Shown in pieces: positions 35,310 through 45,869 of a stretch of 64,000 nucleotides of DNA. The position numbers were made by a program, and so were the translations under genes. The stretch spans positions 665,001 through 729,000 of the forward strand of contig JBBBDQ010000420.1 of the NCBI GenBank assembly GCA_037127315.1, written 5' to 3'. The DNA comes from Ascarosepion bandense. Its lineage: Eukaryota; Mollusca; Cephalopoda; Sepiida; Sepiidae. The notes below the pieces were generated by a model that searched no databases, had not been told where the DNA came from, and saw nothing but the letters and a program-made list of their open reading frames with translations. Positions within the stretch are counted from its first letter, which is position 1. Every line of letters starts with the position of its first letter.

Positions 35310-35502
35310 GTTAGTTAAGATGCTCTATTCAGAATGTTTCTTCCCGAACACGGGCACTTTATAAAGCAGACCCCCATGTTTATGCTTCTCTAAAAACCGC
35401 TTCAACATTAATATCTGTCGTACATCTCTACATAATGTTCACTACTTATTTCTTTCTCTTACGTTCATATCCAACACCTCATTTATTAACCATTTATCTG
35501 AG

Positions 35503-35661
35503 TGGCTCTTTGGCTTTGCGTTTGGTGTGCTTTGGCAAAAAAATAAAAGTGAATCATCTGCAGTTTATGACCTTTCTGACCAACAGGATGAACATTCTTT
35601 TTGTGAAGAGTCAGATTCCAGTTTACCTGAAAGAAACAATGCAGTTGTTAATAAGAGTTGA
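35503..35661 (+). CDS. Unrecognised acidic ORF segment, possible exon
   Basis: A frame open from about 35,365 to a stop at 35,659-35,661 contains, from 35,503, a hydrophobic WLFGFAFGVLW stretch. An acidic Ser-rich tail follows (DLSDQQDEHSFCEESDSS, then PERNNAVVNKS). The sequence immediately before is T-rich and an AG sits just upstream, so a last exon of a membrane protein is possible. I recognise no family. The window offers no partner exons and a chance ORF remains likely. Confidence 0.2.
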   Translation, partial: WLFGFAFGVLWQKNKSESSAVYDLSDQQDEHSFCEESDSSLPERNNAVVNKS

Positions 35662-36266
35662 CATTTCACAGCTCGGGTATTACCCCGTCATAGTCAGCCT
35701 ATGAACTTTTTAGCTTTCTCTCCTATAATCAAGATAAAAAATACATTGAATCCCTTATGAAACAGGAACTACTCAGACATCGAACAGTTTATATTCTAAT
35801 TGTCACTTTAATATTTGAACGAATAAAATGATTCAAAATATAGATAAAAATGATAAATCAAAAATTTAATATCGGAGAAATTTCGTTGGTTAAAGGGAAA
35901 AAAAGGGAAAAAATAAATGAAAAATTACATGCTAAATGTACCCCCCATATATATATATATATATACAGAGAGATAAAGGGAAAGAGAGATAGAGATAGAG
36001 ATAGAGAGAGACGGACAGATATATAAAAACGCTCACACACACGTTTATATGATAGATGCTATCAAACATTTCGTGGATTTTATTTGAGCAGTGTATGCGA
36101 AAGCTTAAGTATTACAAACTTTTGGAGCTACTATTTTTGAGAAGTATATTTGAAAGAGTTGATGCAAAGTATATTTATCGATAAGTAATTTTTCGTGATT
36201 AAATTCAATAAAACTTTAGCCGTATATTTCTGTGTGTGTGTATATATATATATAGTGTCACAAGTT

Positions 36267-36295
<29 letters not shown>
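35662..36295. other. Unassigned with microsatellites
   Basis: Includes a short (TA)n near 35,949, a GAGAGATAGAG-type tract at about 35,968-36,012, and (TA)n near 36,240-36,296. No gene recognised. Confidence 0.5.
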
Positions 36296-36297
<2 letters not shown>

Positions 36298-36540
36298 GTC
36301 ATCCACAGACAGATCTGTTTCGCTGTATCACAGCTCATCAGTACGGTTAGACTCCGATTGCTTTTAACCCAGGATTGAAACCCGACTGAATTGGCGTCAG
36401 TCGGCGATTCTTCCTCTGGGCTATGGGCGTTCGGTAGAAGAAGGCAGACTTTTTAGCGCGTATATTATCATTATACACGCCTAATACCCAGAGTGCTCTA
36501 ATTCATTACTGAATGAGTGATGCGTACATGCCAGAGTAGC
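36296..36540 (-). mobile_element. SINE-2 copy
   Basis: Minus-strand copy, the longest of the family here. In plus orientation it begins GACAGATCTGTTTCGCTGTA and includes CAGGATTGAAACCCGACTGA (B-box complement) and GGGCTATGGGCGTTCGG (A-box region complement). It extends to CATTACTGAATGAGTGATGC, a block also found at the start of the 59.5-kb copy. Confidence 0.85.
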
Positions 36541-36737
36541 TACTGTTTAGTCGAGGTCACAAGTCATCGTGACCTAGGGTTTGAGCGTCTTGGCTTTTTC
36601 AGACTGTTGCTCACGCTGGATAGTTGCAACATAAACCACAGGTGGACTCTGTGGGGGTTGAACAAACAAAAGTGTGCCTGACCAAACGTCTGCAATGGGG
36701 ATTAGCTAGTTGTCCACGAATACGAGTGGTTAGTCAT

Positions 36738-36790
<53 letters not shown>
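36738..36790. repeat. (TA)n(TG)n microsatellite
   Basis: TA-rich run with GT at both the interior and end. Confidence 0.95.
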
Positions 36791-36792
<2 letters not shown>

Positions 36793-36860
36793 TTGTGTGT
36801 GTGTGAATTTCCAGTATGTATTTGTTAGTGTGGGAAGAATTTAAATGTGTGGAATGAAAG

Positions 36861-36861
<1 letters not shown>

Positions 36862-36903
<42 letters not shown>
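36862..36903. repeat. (GATA)n microsatellite
   Basis: AGAT tetranucleotide run immediately before the Helitron 5' end. Confidence 0.95.
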
Positions 36904-36904
<1 letters not shown>

Positions 36905-37225
36905 CTAAACTTATATATAAGTGGAACTTTGTCTCTGTGTGTGTGTGTCTGTGTCTGTGTGTCCCTTTACTTATAGACTCCGAAACGGCTGAACCGATTT
37001 TCTTGCAAATTTACACAGTTGTACTATAAGTATCTGCGAGTGTTTTTAGCTAGGTTTTGCGTCGAGGTACTTCAGATAAATATCGAAAATCGATAATAAA
37101 AAATCGGGTTATAGAAGGAGTGGTCCGATTTTAATCAAATTTGATACACTCATAGATAAAGACATAAGAAACGATATTCAGAAGTTTCAAGGTTACAGTT
37201 CTTACAATAGTGCAGAAAATCGATA

Positions 37226-37266
<41 letters not shown>

Positions 37267-37651
37267 GCAAGATGTTTGTGTGTGTGTCTGTTTATCTGCC
37301 TGTATATCTGTAATTTTTCAGCCCTTTTATTTTAGTTTTTGCTTCGGGTTTGCCTCTAAGTAGGTATAATTGTAGTTCTTAGTCTCAGCCATGATACCAT
37401 TTACTCAGAGGATTTATTTAGCATTTAACATTCAGTTTTCGACGAAAAAAATTTATTTAATAACGATACCATGAAATCAAAATTTGACTTACATTTATTC
37501 ATTTTTCTTTCAGTCTACGGTTTTGCTTTAAATGGAAACAACTATTACTTTCTAGTCTTTCGTACCAATGTCCAAGGAGTCTGAGCTCCAGGACCATGGA
37601 TTAATTTTAAAGCTTTCAATAGACCCGAGCAACGCCGGGCTATACTGCTAG
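36904..37651 (+). mobile_element. Non-autonomous Helitron
   Basis: The element starts TC at 36,904 after an A and ends CTAG at 37,648-37,651 before a T, as Helitrons insert between A and T. A CCCG/CGGG hairpin (37,624-37,639) sits 12 nt before the end. The 5' region has GACTCCGAAACGGCTGAACC (36,976 on), a motif I know from 5' regions of animal Helitrons. No Rep/Helicase coding is present. A second 5'-like start (AAAAGGCAAGATGTTTGTGT) appears near 37,262, so two elements may be fused. Confidence 0.75.
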
Positions 37652-37652
37652 T

Positions 37653-37653
37653 G

Positions 37654-37716
<63 letters not shown>
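37653..37716. repeat. (TA)n(GA)n microsatellite
   Basis: TA run passing into GA run, directly after the Helitron end. Confidence 0.95.
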
Positions 37717-38060
37717 TCCAGGTAATTTGTTTCTCACAGTGTAACTCATTTCTATGCGCTTGGGTTCTTTCTTTAGTTCTTTTCCGGCTGTTTATCAAAG
37801 CTAGAGACCATAGTCATTCCTGAGGGAATATTTTTTCCATTTTAGTTCATCCTATACAAGGCCCAAGAGCCATTCATGATAGGGGGTTATTGAGGGAGGG
37901 ACGTCAGATAAGCAATGGCCTGTATCATCTGATGTGGAATTAGAGCCAAAATTTAATCCAAAAAGGTTGGCCTTATCTGATGGGAATGAGATTATCTCAG
38001 GGCCATTTTGTAAATGAAAGCACTGAATGTTTTGATGCCAACTATAAGCTGGTTATACTA
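37717..38060. other. Unassigned sequence
   Basis: No gene recognised. ATAAGCAATGGCCTGTATCA and GGCCTTATCTGATGGGAAT are partly complementary, hinting at a weak hairpin. Confidence 0.35.
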
Positions 38061-38540
38061 AAATCAAACAAGTGTAGAAATTTAGATACCTGGGAAATGT
38101 TCTAACAGAGGATGGAAAGTGCGATACGGAGATCAGAAAGCGTATTGGCATAGCCAAGGATACATTGCAGAAGTTGAGTAAAGCATGAAAATACAAGAAA
38201 ATTGTTTATCCTTCAATATGGCAGCGAATGTGAGACAATCCCATGAAAAATGAAGGAAAAAATTGAAGTAACCGAAATATGGTTCTACAGAAGAAGAAGA
38301 AGAAGAAGAAGAAGAAGAAGAAGAAGAAGAAGAAAACGGAGCATAAGAATAATAAAAAATGTTAGGAAGAAGAAAAATTTCTTAAAGAAAAAAATTCAAT
38401 GTCTATAGAAGTGGCAACAACTGCACAAAGTAAAAGAAAGTAAAAGAAAGCTGAATAAAATGATGAAGAAATCGAGAACGAGGAAGGGCTGGACACTGTT
38501 GTAGTGCAGAGAGAAAACAAGGCTCGCAAATCTTTATCAA
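38060..38540 (+). pseudogene. LINE-B fragment with an internal AAG expansion
   Basis: Plus-strand pieces include a TGGAAAGTGCGATACGGAGA segment (the DGKCDTEI stretch) and a TGGTTCTACAGAAG segment (WFYRR). An (AAG)n tract at 38,288-38,336 sits exactly where the RRM-coding AGAAGAATG lies in other copies, so the coding triplets seeded the microsatellite. The copy ends near 38,540 in decayed C-terminus. Confidence 0.65.
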
Positions 38541-38869
38541 TAATTAATTAATAAGCAATCATCCTGCCGATTCTTATCAGAAAGAACGAAAAGAAATCTG
38601 CTAAAACCGAAATATACATAATTAATGCAGAAACAAAAAGATATTTACAAAAAAACCCAAACAGGAGCAGTTAGAAATGTCTAAATAAACAGTCAATTAT
38701 AAAAATAAAAAAATAAAAAAATAATAAAAAACACTGAAAAATAAACCACGTTAATCTCGGTTTTAGGAAAAGAACAATAGAAAGAACAGTTAGCCAAGAA
38801 AAAGAAATCAATTGATTACATCGATTAATATATTAATGAAAATAAAAATTCCCCACTAATTATAAGTGT
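38541..38869. other. Unassigned A-rich sequence
   Basis: No gene or element recognised in this A-rich stretch. Confidence 0.4.
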
Positions 38870-39340
38870 AAAAAATATTAAATTATAGGCTAATAAAAAA
38901 TGGTATTAATTATAGGTTTATAAAAACCTGTATTATTTATAAGATAATAAAGATCCGCTATTGATTATAAAAAATTCGGTATTAATTACAGGTTCCTAAA
39001 AAAAACACGGTATTAATTGTAGGTTAAGAAAAATACGTATTTGATTATAGATTTATACAATAAAGGATTTGAAATGTCCGTTATAAATTACAGGTTTATG
39101 AAAAAGTTCTGTATTAAGTTTGTGTAAAATCTGCTATTAATGATTGGTAAATAACAATCGTTTATTAATTATAAATTTGTAGAAAAATCCGATATTAATT
39201 TTAGTTTTAGAAAAAACCCTATTAATTAAAGGTTTATAAAAATCCGTTTTTAATTATTGCTTTATAAAAAATTCGTTATTAATTAGAAGTTTCTAAAAAA
39301 TACGGTATTAATTATAGGAATTTTTAAAACTTTTATTAAA
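38870..39340. repeat. Degenerate ~30-bp tandem array
   Basis: Repeats of about 28-35 bp centre on TATTAATTATAGGTTTATAA and AAAAATCCG. Units are strongly diverged but the phase holds for about 470 bp. Confidence 0.7.
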
Positions 39341-39559
39341 AGTTTATCCCCATTTTTTGTACCAAACCATTTTTTCTGCCTTTATTTGAGTTTTCTGTGA
39401 TGATTCCTGATTTGAAGCCAGTCATAAATGTTATTAACTCATTAAATATTAATCTAGTATTAGCTGACAAAAATCATTAAGCATTGTGAAGTTGAAACCA
39501 AAGACTAGGATCGCTATGGAAGGCACACGAAAAATATCTACGCACGTATAACAGTTCAT

Positions 39560-39725
39560 TATTCATGCTATATATTTTCATGTCGTGTGCAATCATGGCT
39601 TTATAAAACATGTTTCTATTTATAGCCTTAGCAAACGTGTGTTTATTTCCTAATGCTCCCGCCATCCGTTCTCACAAGCTTATCAGACAGGTGGTCCGCT
39701 ACATTCACCGGCTCCTCCTGTCATT
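39560..39725 (-). pseudogene. LINE-B 3' end
   Basis: Minus-strand C-terminal scrap with TTTCATGTCGTGTGCAATCA in plus orientation. Much decayed. Confidence 0.5.
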
Positions 39726-39749
39726 GATATACTTCGTGATTTTTTCTTA

Positions 39750-40690
39750 TAATTGTGCCGCCCCAAGCAATGCATTTTATTGCCACAGTTGAGCAGGGGT
39801 TACTTAAGAGTTAAGTTATGAGAAACAGTGACAGGTTACAGGGGTGTCAGGAAGAGGGTAGGAGAACGATGAGAATATTGATAAGAGAGAGAAGATGCAA
39901 GTTAGTGAGATAGGAGATGGCTATTGACATTACAATTGAATTCTTGAAGATTGTAGCCCTCGGGAAAGCAAGTAAACGGAAGTGAATTTCACAGGCGGGA
40001 AGTGCGAGAGAAGAAGCTGGGGGAGTAGAATTTTCATTTACAATTTATTGGTTTAACAGTAAACGGGTGGGACTTTATTACTAATCTTGTTGTTCGAGCA
40101 AATTCATATATGGGAGGGTAACATTGAGCTAAGTTCATCGGAGCAGAAGCTATGATAATATTTGTAGAAGAGACACAGGGAAGCCACATTGCACCGGTCA
40201 AAAAGTGAGTGTATTCTAGCTGTCAAGTCGGGATCGATCAAATTACAGATTCTCCGTTGGATTTGGTCAAGGATCCCTAGAGCAGATATGGTAGCAGTAT
40301 TCAATGCACAGGCTGATGGTAGATTTGTATGTATGCAAAACTGTTTCAGACAGGAAAAACTTCCTAGCCATGCAGAGAGAGAGCCGACCTTATTATCAAC
40401 GGATTTAGCTATGTATTCTATATAGTCATTGCACTTGAGGTCTGTTGTGAGAGTTAACCAGAGAAGGCACAGTGTTTTACTTTCAGGGAGACTAGACTGA
40501 TCCTTGCTAATGGGGGGTAAGAGCGATTGTCTGTTGTGGTTAAAAGATAGCAGCTTCGATTTGGAAGCATTGAAATTCATGAGCCATTTCTTACCCCAGT
40601 CCACCACGGATCGGAGGTCCTTTTTGAGCTCGCCAGCGAGGTTTGCTTTGTCAGATTTTTGATCAAGGCAAGTGTGTTAAGTTTTCCGAG
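39750..40690 (-). mobile_element. LINE-A fragment
   Basis: The minus-strand ORF 40,104-40,607 begins in the RT thumb (WGKKWLMNFNASKSKLL), runs through SLLPSRL-type joins to LDQIQRRICNLIDPDL and ends CNVASLCLFYKYYHSFCSDE. Further 3' sequence to the tail (GCCGCCCCAAGCAATGC in plus orientation) lies at 39,750. The join near residue 70 replaces the usual 'YIDSIAK...' passage, so a deletion is likely. 5' end at about 40,690. Confidence 0.8.
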
Positions 40691-41390
40691 CTTTTCTTCC
40701 TCGTTATATTTCTAATAAATTTCAGCTGGCTCTTTCTGATTTAAGGTATAATGAGAAATATTCTAGCCTTGCCTATTTAATACTTGGGCGTAACTGCTTT
40801 TGATTGCTTTCTATTGTGTGAGATTTCGTTTAGCGCATTTGAGTGGATGTCTACTTAATTGCTTATAATGAATTGGCTTCTTTTTGTCATTTTGAAATGA
40901 ATTCAGTTTATTGAAAAAAAATAATAATAAAAAGGAGTCCTGAGAAGTGAGGACATCATAGTGGTGACTTCACGAAGCTTCGAAGTTGGTATGACTCTGC
41001 ACAGTTAAGTGATAAACTTCCCCACATTAATCCCATCAATGCTCTATCTATATCTCGATATAGAGCACTTTACCGCAAAAACCTGCTTGCCAAAATATCT
41101 TTTAATCGGTAAACCACTGAAAAAAACCACTGAAAGAAAAACCAAAAACAAAAGCAACAATATTGGCACTAAACATGAGCGCAACTCATCCCTATATATA
41201 TATATATATATATATGTAAATTAACCTAGTGAGCCAACAAACCTACCATGGTTTCACCTAAACGGATCTTCAGGGAAAGTTGGCCTAGAAACATTTTTAA
41301 AGAAATGTGCATTTTTCCTTCCGTGTATATACGCGGAGAGTTTTTCGAAACGAGTATAGTGATAAGTTTGTATTTATATATATATATCCG
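40691..41390. other. Unassigned sequence
   Basis: No gene recognised. A (TA)n run is at 41,192-41,215. Confidence 0.4.
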
Positions 41391-41450
41391 CAGACAGATC
41401 TGTTTTCCTGTATCACAGCTCATCAGTACGGTTAGATAAGAGTGACTCAA
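41390..41450 (-). mobile_element. SINE-2 3' scrap
   Basis: CAGACAGATCTGTTTTCCTG and ATCAGTACGGTTAGA in plus orientation match the 3' end of SINE-2. The head is absent. Confidence 0.6.
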
Positions 41451-41800
41451 GACTAGCGAAATCATATTGTACATAATTTTAATCGGGTTTGTACGAAACC
41501 AGCATGTACTTTCTAATGTGTATACACCCGGACATTATTTCAGATCATTAATTTATTTACTTTTCCTGTTCCGGAAATGAGCTATAACAAGCTTCTCTTT
41601 TTGTACAATCGACAAACATCACTGTTGCTGTATGGTTTGGCTTTTCTTAATATACTCCTGCTTACATTAGGATTTATTTTCTTTTTCTTTTAATTTTCAT
41701 ATATGGTTGGCTAGTTTGGTACAATTTCTAAGGTTTTTGTAACTTGAATGATCATTTATGATTATATCATTTTTGTTCTTTTAAGTTTTTCTTAAGTACA
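41451..41800. other. Unassigned sequence
   Basis: Nothing recognised before the periodic block at 41,800. Confidence 0.35.
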
Positions 41801-42370
41801 CCCTATGTGTACAAGACCCGTAGAGTGTTTTCTTTATAAAGAAAAGTTCATTCTGTAAAAGTCCAGAGGGTTTATTTATATACTAACGTTTTACCCTATA
41901 CAAGGCCTATACCAGGTACAGTGGGATATTATTTATATACGGTATTATAAACCCTGCACCAACCCCGTGGTATTCTTTTTTATATATTATAATTTTTTAA
42001 TATTATAAGCCCGGTTTGATGTAGGGGGAATTCATTTATAGAGTATAATTCACCCTGTGTGAATTTTTTGGATACAGAAGTTCACCTTATACAAGGACTG
42101 TGGCGGGGAGACTTTTTTATACGGTAAGGTTTACTATGTACTAAGTCCAAGGGATGATATTTTTTACCGTAAATTTTACCCTGTACAGGGCACAGGGAAA
42201 GGTATTTTTACTGTAAGGTTTACCGGGATGGAGATGTTTTTATATAAAAAGGTTCCCTCTGTACATGTTCCGGAGGAAGATTTTTTTGTACAATAATGTT
42301 CACAGTATTCAATGACCGGGAAGAGATTTTTACCATCAGATTCACCCTGAAAAATGCCATTTGTAATAGT
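41800..42370. repeat. Degenerate ~55-60-bp tandem array
   Basis: Recurrent blocks combine a TTTTTATAC-like run, a GGTTTACCCTGTAC-like run and a GGCCC-GGG-like run. The order persists through about ten units with frequent substitutions. Confidence 0.65.
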
Positions 42371-42449
42371 GGTTTACCTTAAGGGGTAATTAATACGGAT
42401 AGAAGACAACGGCTATACTTGAATCGTAATTATCGGAGTAATATCCGCT

Positions 42450-43180
42450 TCAGTGTCTGTTACACAGAGGGAGTGGTTCGAGGGAAAAAGCAGTTTGAGT
42501 GGAACTTCTCGCCAGTAGAATACGGAGGATATGTGGATGATTTGCTACAAAACAAGTGGCATGGCAGGTCCTAGCTGTGGAGGTTAGAACTGGTGGAACT
42601 AATGAATGTAGTTCATCAGAGAACTTTCGATGGACGTCACGACAGAGCAGTGAGAGTATATCCACATTCCGCCTGTGAGAATTTGAAAACACTTTTAAAC
42701 TCACTCAAGACAGGGAATTGAGATCTGAACAGCCTGCGCCCGAATATGACAACATCACTCCATTTTCGTCTTAATTTGGCCCTTGTAAATCTAGAGGATA
42801 TCACAAGGAGTCAGTTACTTACTGGAGCGGTACAGGAAGCCGAACATTTTACCTGCATCTTTAGCAATTGATTGCATATACGAGTGCCACTTGGTTAGAT
42901 GTAAGTTTCAGGCCCAATATTCTCTGAAGGCACGGTTCTTCCTTGAGAGGTCATCATGGCTTGTGGTAGTTTGGGGTCTTAACGGCGGTGAGATATTGTA
43001 ACTAATTTGGTTTTCGAGGCATTGAATACAAAAAGTTAGTTTTTCCTCACTATGATGTTAGTGTTAAATCGGAAGATAGGTCATCTCAGACCATCAAGAG
43101 TTTTCGAGGTTAACCCGTATATCGTCATATCATCGACATAGATCCGGGTATTGTCTTAGTTAAATTGGGTTCAAAATGGA
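42450..43180 (-). pseudogene. Diverged LINE-A-like RT relic
   Basis: Minus-strand 84-residue ORF (42,450-42,704) retains the family's RRNV, CRD-H and DELHSLVPP features. RT-side remnants extend upstream to about 43,170, where a degenerate MMTIYG-like catalytic motif can be read. It is less similar to LINE-A than the other copies, so possibly another family. Confidence 0.5.
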
Positions 43181-43259
43181 CAATAACTACCTTGTTTGGG
43201 TGAGAGCATTCTCACTTACAATTCTTAGCAGATTTCAAAATCATTTGGAGATAACTGCT

Positions 43260-44560
43260 GCTTCTTTCACACAGACGCAAATTTGCAAGCCAGTCGCTAC
43301 TTTATCGCTGTTTACATGGTAAATTTTCAAAAGGGTTCGATTATATTTTTTCCAACATATGTCTTTTCCAGAACTGTGTGCATGTAGTTTCTGATGATAA
43401 TGCATCTAAGGAAGTACTATAAGCAAGCTTGAAATTCAGTGCATGTCATTTTGCTGAAGTGTAAACAACTTTGTTTTTTCCTGACGTTAAACATGTCGAA
43501 TTTCGTGCAAAACAATGTGTATTTTTAGGGAATCTTATTGTGCTTGTTTATTCAAAAGCAGAAGCACACAGAAGTCTTGTTGAAACTTACGGCGAGCATG
43601 CTCTGTTGGAAACAACATGCAGAGATTGGTTTAGATGCTTCAGAAATAATGATTTTGATGTTGAGGATAAAGAACGCTCTGGCACACTGAAAAGTTTGAA
43701 GACGAAAAATTTGAGGAATTGCTTTTTAAAAACTCATGTCCGATGCAAGCTGAAGTTGCAGAATCATTAAGAGTTGATCACACAACAGTTTCGAAACGGT
43801 TGAAAGGTTTAGGAATGATTCAAAAGCAAGGATATTGGGTGTCGTACGAGTTGAAGCAGAGAAACGTCGAACGGCGTCTTGTCACGTGTGAACATCTGCT
43901 TCAACGGCAAAAAAAGGTCTCTTTTTACATCGATCGTGACCGGGGATGAAAAGTGGATACACTACGATAATCCTTAGCGTAGAAAATTGTGCGTAAGCCC
44001 GCCCATGCATTAACATTGGCGGCAAAGCCGAATATTCATAGTTTGAAGCTTCTGCTCTGCATTTAGTGGGATCAGCTGGATGTAGTTCATTAAGAGCTGT
44101 TCAAACCGACCGAACCCATAACAAGAAATCGCTATCGACTACAACAGATACGTTTGAGCAGAGTATTTAAGAAAAATAGCCGCTATACAAACGGGGGCAC
44201 GACATATAATTTTACAGCATGACAACGCTAGGCCACATGTTGCAAAACGGGTGAAAACCTACTTGGGAATGCTTAAATTAGAAGTTCTACTCCACCCACC
44301 GTAATCACCAGACACTGTCCCGTCCGCTTACCACTTGTTTCGATCTATGGCACATGGCCTGGCTGAGCAGTATTTCTGTTTATATGAAGATACCAAAAAT
44401 GGTTCGACTCGTGGTTAGCCTCAAAAGGCATGCAGTTATTTCAACGTGGAATTCAAAAATTGCCAGAAAGATGATAAAAAGTAGTGGTTAGTAGTGGATA
44501 ATACTTTCAGTGACATGTCTTTTCCTAATTTTTGCAATTTGTTCATGAATAATCAGCGAG
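43260..44560 (+). pseudogene. Mariner transposase, catalytic residue lost
   Basis: Plus strand. The N-terminal HTH region (43,471-43,770) has SKAEAHRSLVETYGEHALLE and DWFRCFRNNDFDVEDKERSG. A shift leads to VAESLRVDHTTVSKRLKGLG (43,750-43,810). VTGDEKWIHYDNP carries the first Asp (43,945-43,947) and HDNARPHVA the second (44,221-44,223). The third position falls 34 residues later, as in DD34D transposases, but reads Ala (PSAYHLF, 44,326-44,328). A stop is at 44,302-44,304. Inactive; no TIR boundaries were established. Confidence 0.85.
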
Positions 44561-45485
44561 AACTTATTCAAGGTTCTAATATATCCACAGAGTCAAATCA
44601 GACGCATTTCTTCGGTATTGTTAATACGTAGAATGTTCTGCTCGTTTTTTTTAAACCGCGACTGTGTTTAAACAATTCTTGTGTGAATGTTTCCCTGAAC
44701 AGTACAATCTTGATGAATTTAAGATTGTAAATTAAGGGTAATTTTTTTCATTTATCATTCTTTCTCCATGTCACACACCTCATTTATTATCGTCATTTAA
44801 ACATTAACCTTCTATTCTGAATAGCTCTCGACCCATGTATTAGATGAACTTTAATATAAAATAAAGAGAAAATAAGACCAACACTAACCAAGAATGAGTA
44901 GGTACAAATGATGGGGGGAATGACATAAAATTTTTGATCATCTCTGCGTGAATTCGAAACAAAGTTCAAACCTGTATCAGGTGGCTACAAAAACGAGTAT
45001 AACGTTTAGCAATATCATGTTAGAATAAAATGATTTCGTAAACAAAAGATTCCGAAAACAGCTTAATGTTAGATGATACTGACCCCTTTTACTTCTAAAG
45101 ACACCAATTTGGTTCTAATGGCTCCTGAGTTCCGATATGCTATTTGATCTCTGTCATATCTTCTAGTTTCCAGGATCAGTTGGCTTGGAGATCAGTTGTC
45201 TTCTGACGGGGTACCAATTCTCAAATGGCCCCAGGCAGGCGATCGCCAAACGTCAAAGGTAGTTATGTCGCAATATGCCAATATCCAATCACTTTAACTG
45301 GTGAATACAGTTAACGAAAAAGTGTTCCTCGCCCCGAAGTACTTCCTCGTTCATCCCAAAAACGAATTTCTGAATAAAATAAATTTTATCATTGGGGTTT
45401 TCGGAAAGTAATAACATCGCTTCAAAATCATAGAAAACCAAATAGAAGAAAATTTAGTTTCTTATTTCAGTGTTCAGGAATCAAT
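44561..45485. other. Unassigned sequence
   Basis: No gene recognised between the mariner relic and the LINE pieces. Confidence 0.4.
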
Positions 45486-45489
45486 TATG

Positions 45490-45625
45490 TTCCCTTTAAT
45501 CACTTCACCCCAAGAAAGTTAAAACCTGGGTACAGTGGGAGTCGAAGAAAAGATTAAAAGTAGATGGTTTTTGAAGGAGATAAAAGTTGGCAATTAACGC
45601 AGCATTTAATTTTTTAGAGATCGTA
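45490..45625 (-). pseudogene. LINE-A 3' scrap
   Basis: CACTTCACCCCAAGAAAGTT starts a decayed tail, followed by 3'UTR and C-terminus remnants (AGATCGTAACAGGGAGGCAG). It meets a plus-strand LINE-B end. Confidence 0.5.
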
Positions 45626-45815
45626 ACAGGGAGGCAGGCCAGATAGAGGGAAAAAGATACAGAGGAAAGCAGCGGATAGCATATTTTAATGGCCTGAGCA
45701 AGTGGATGACAAAACAGGGTCTGCGAAATGTTACAGGAGAAAGAGTACTAAGTGCCACCAGTGATAAAGAGACGTGAAAGGTCATGATCGCCTACGTCCT
45801 GAAAAGACAAGGCAC
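45625..45815 (+). mobile_element. LINE-B 3' end
   Basis: Plus strand with GCGAAATGTTACAGGAGAAA and GTGAAAGGTCATGATCGCCT, ending CGTCCTGAAAAGACAAGGCA then CATAGAAG and a GAA tract. It defines the family terminus. Confidence 0.8.
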
Positions 45816-45867
45816 ATAGAAGAAGAAGAAGAAGAAGAAGAAGAAGAAGAAGAAGAAGAAGAAGAAA
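45816..45867. repeat. (GAA)n tail of LINE-B
   Basis: GAA run directly following the LINE-B terminus, the counterpart of the TTC run at 31,098. Confidence 0.95.
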
Positions 45868-45869
45868 TT

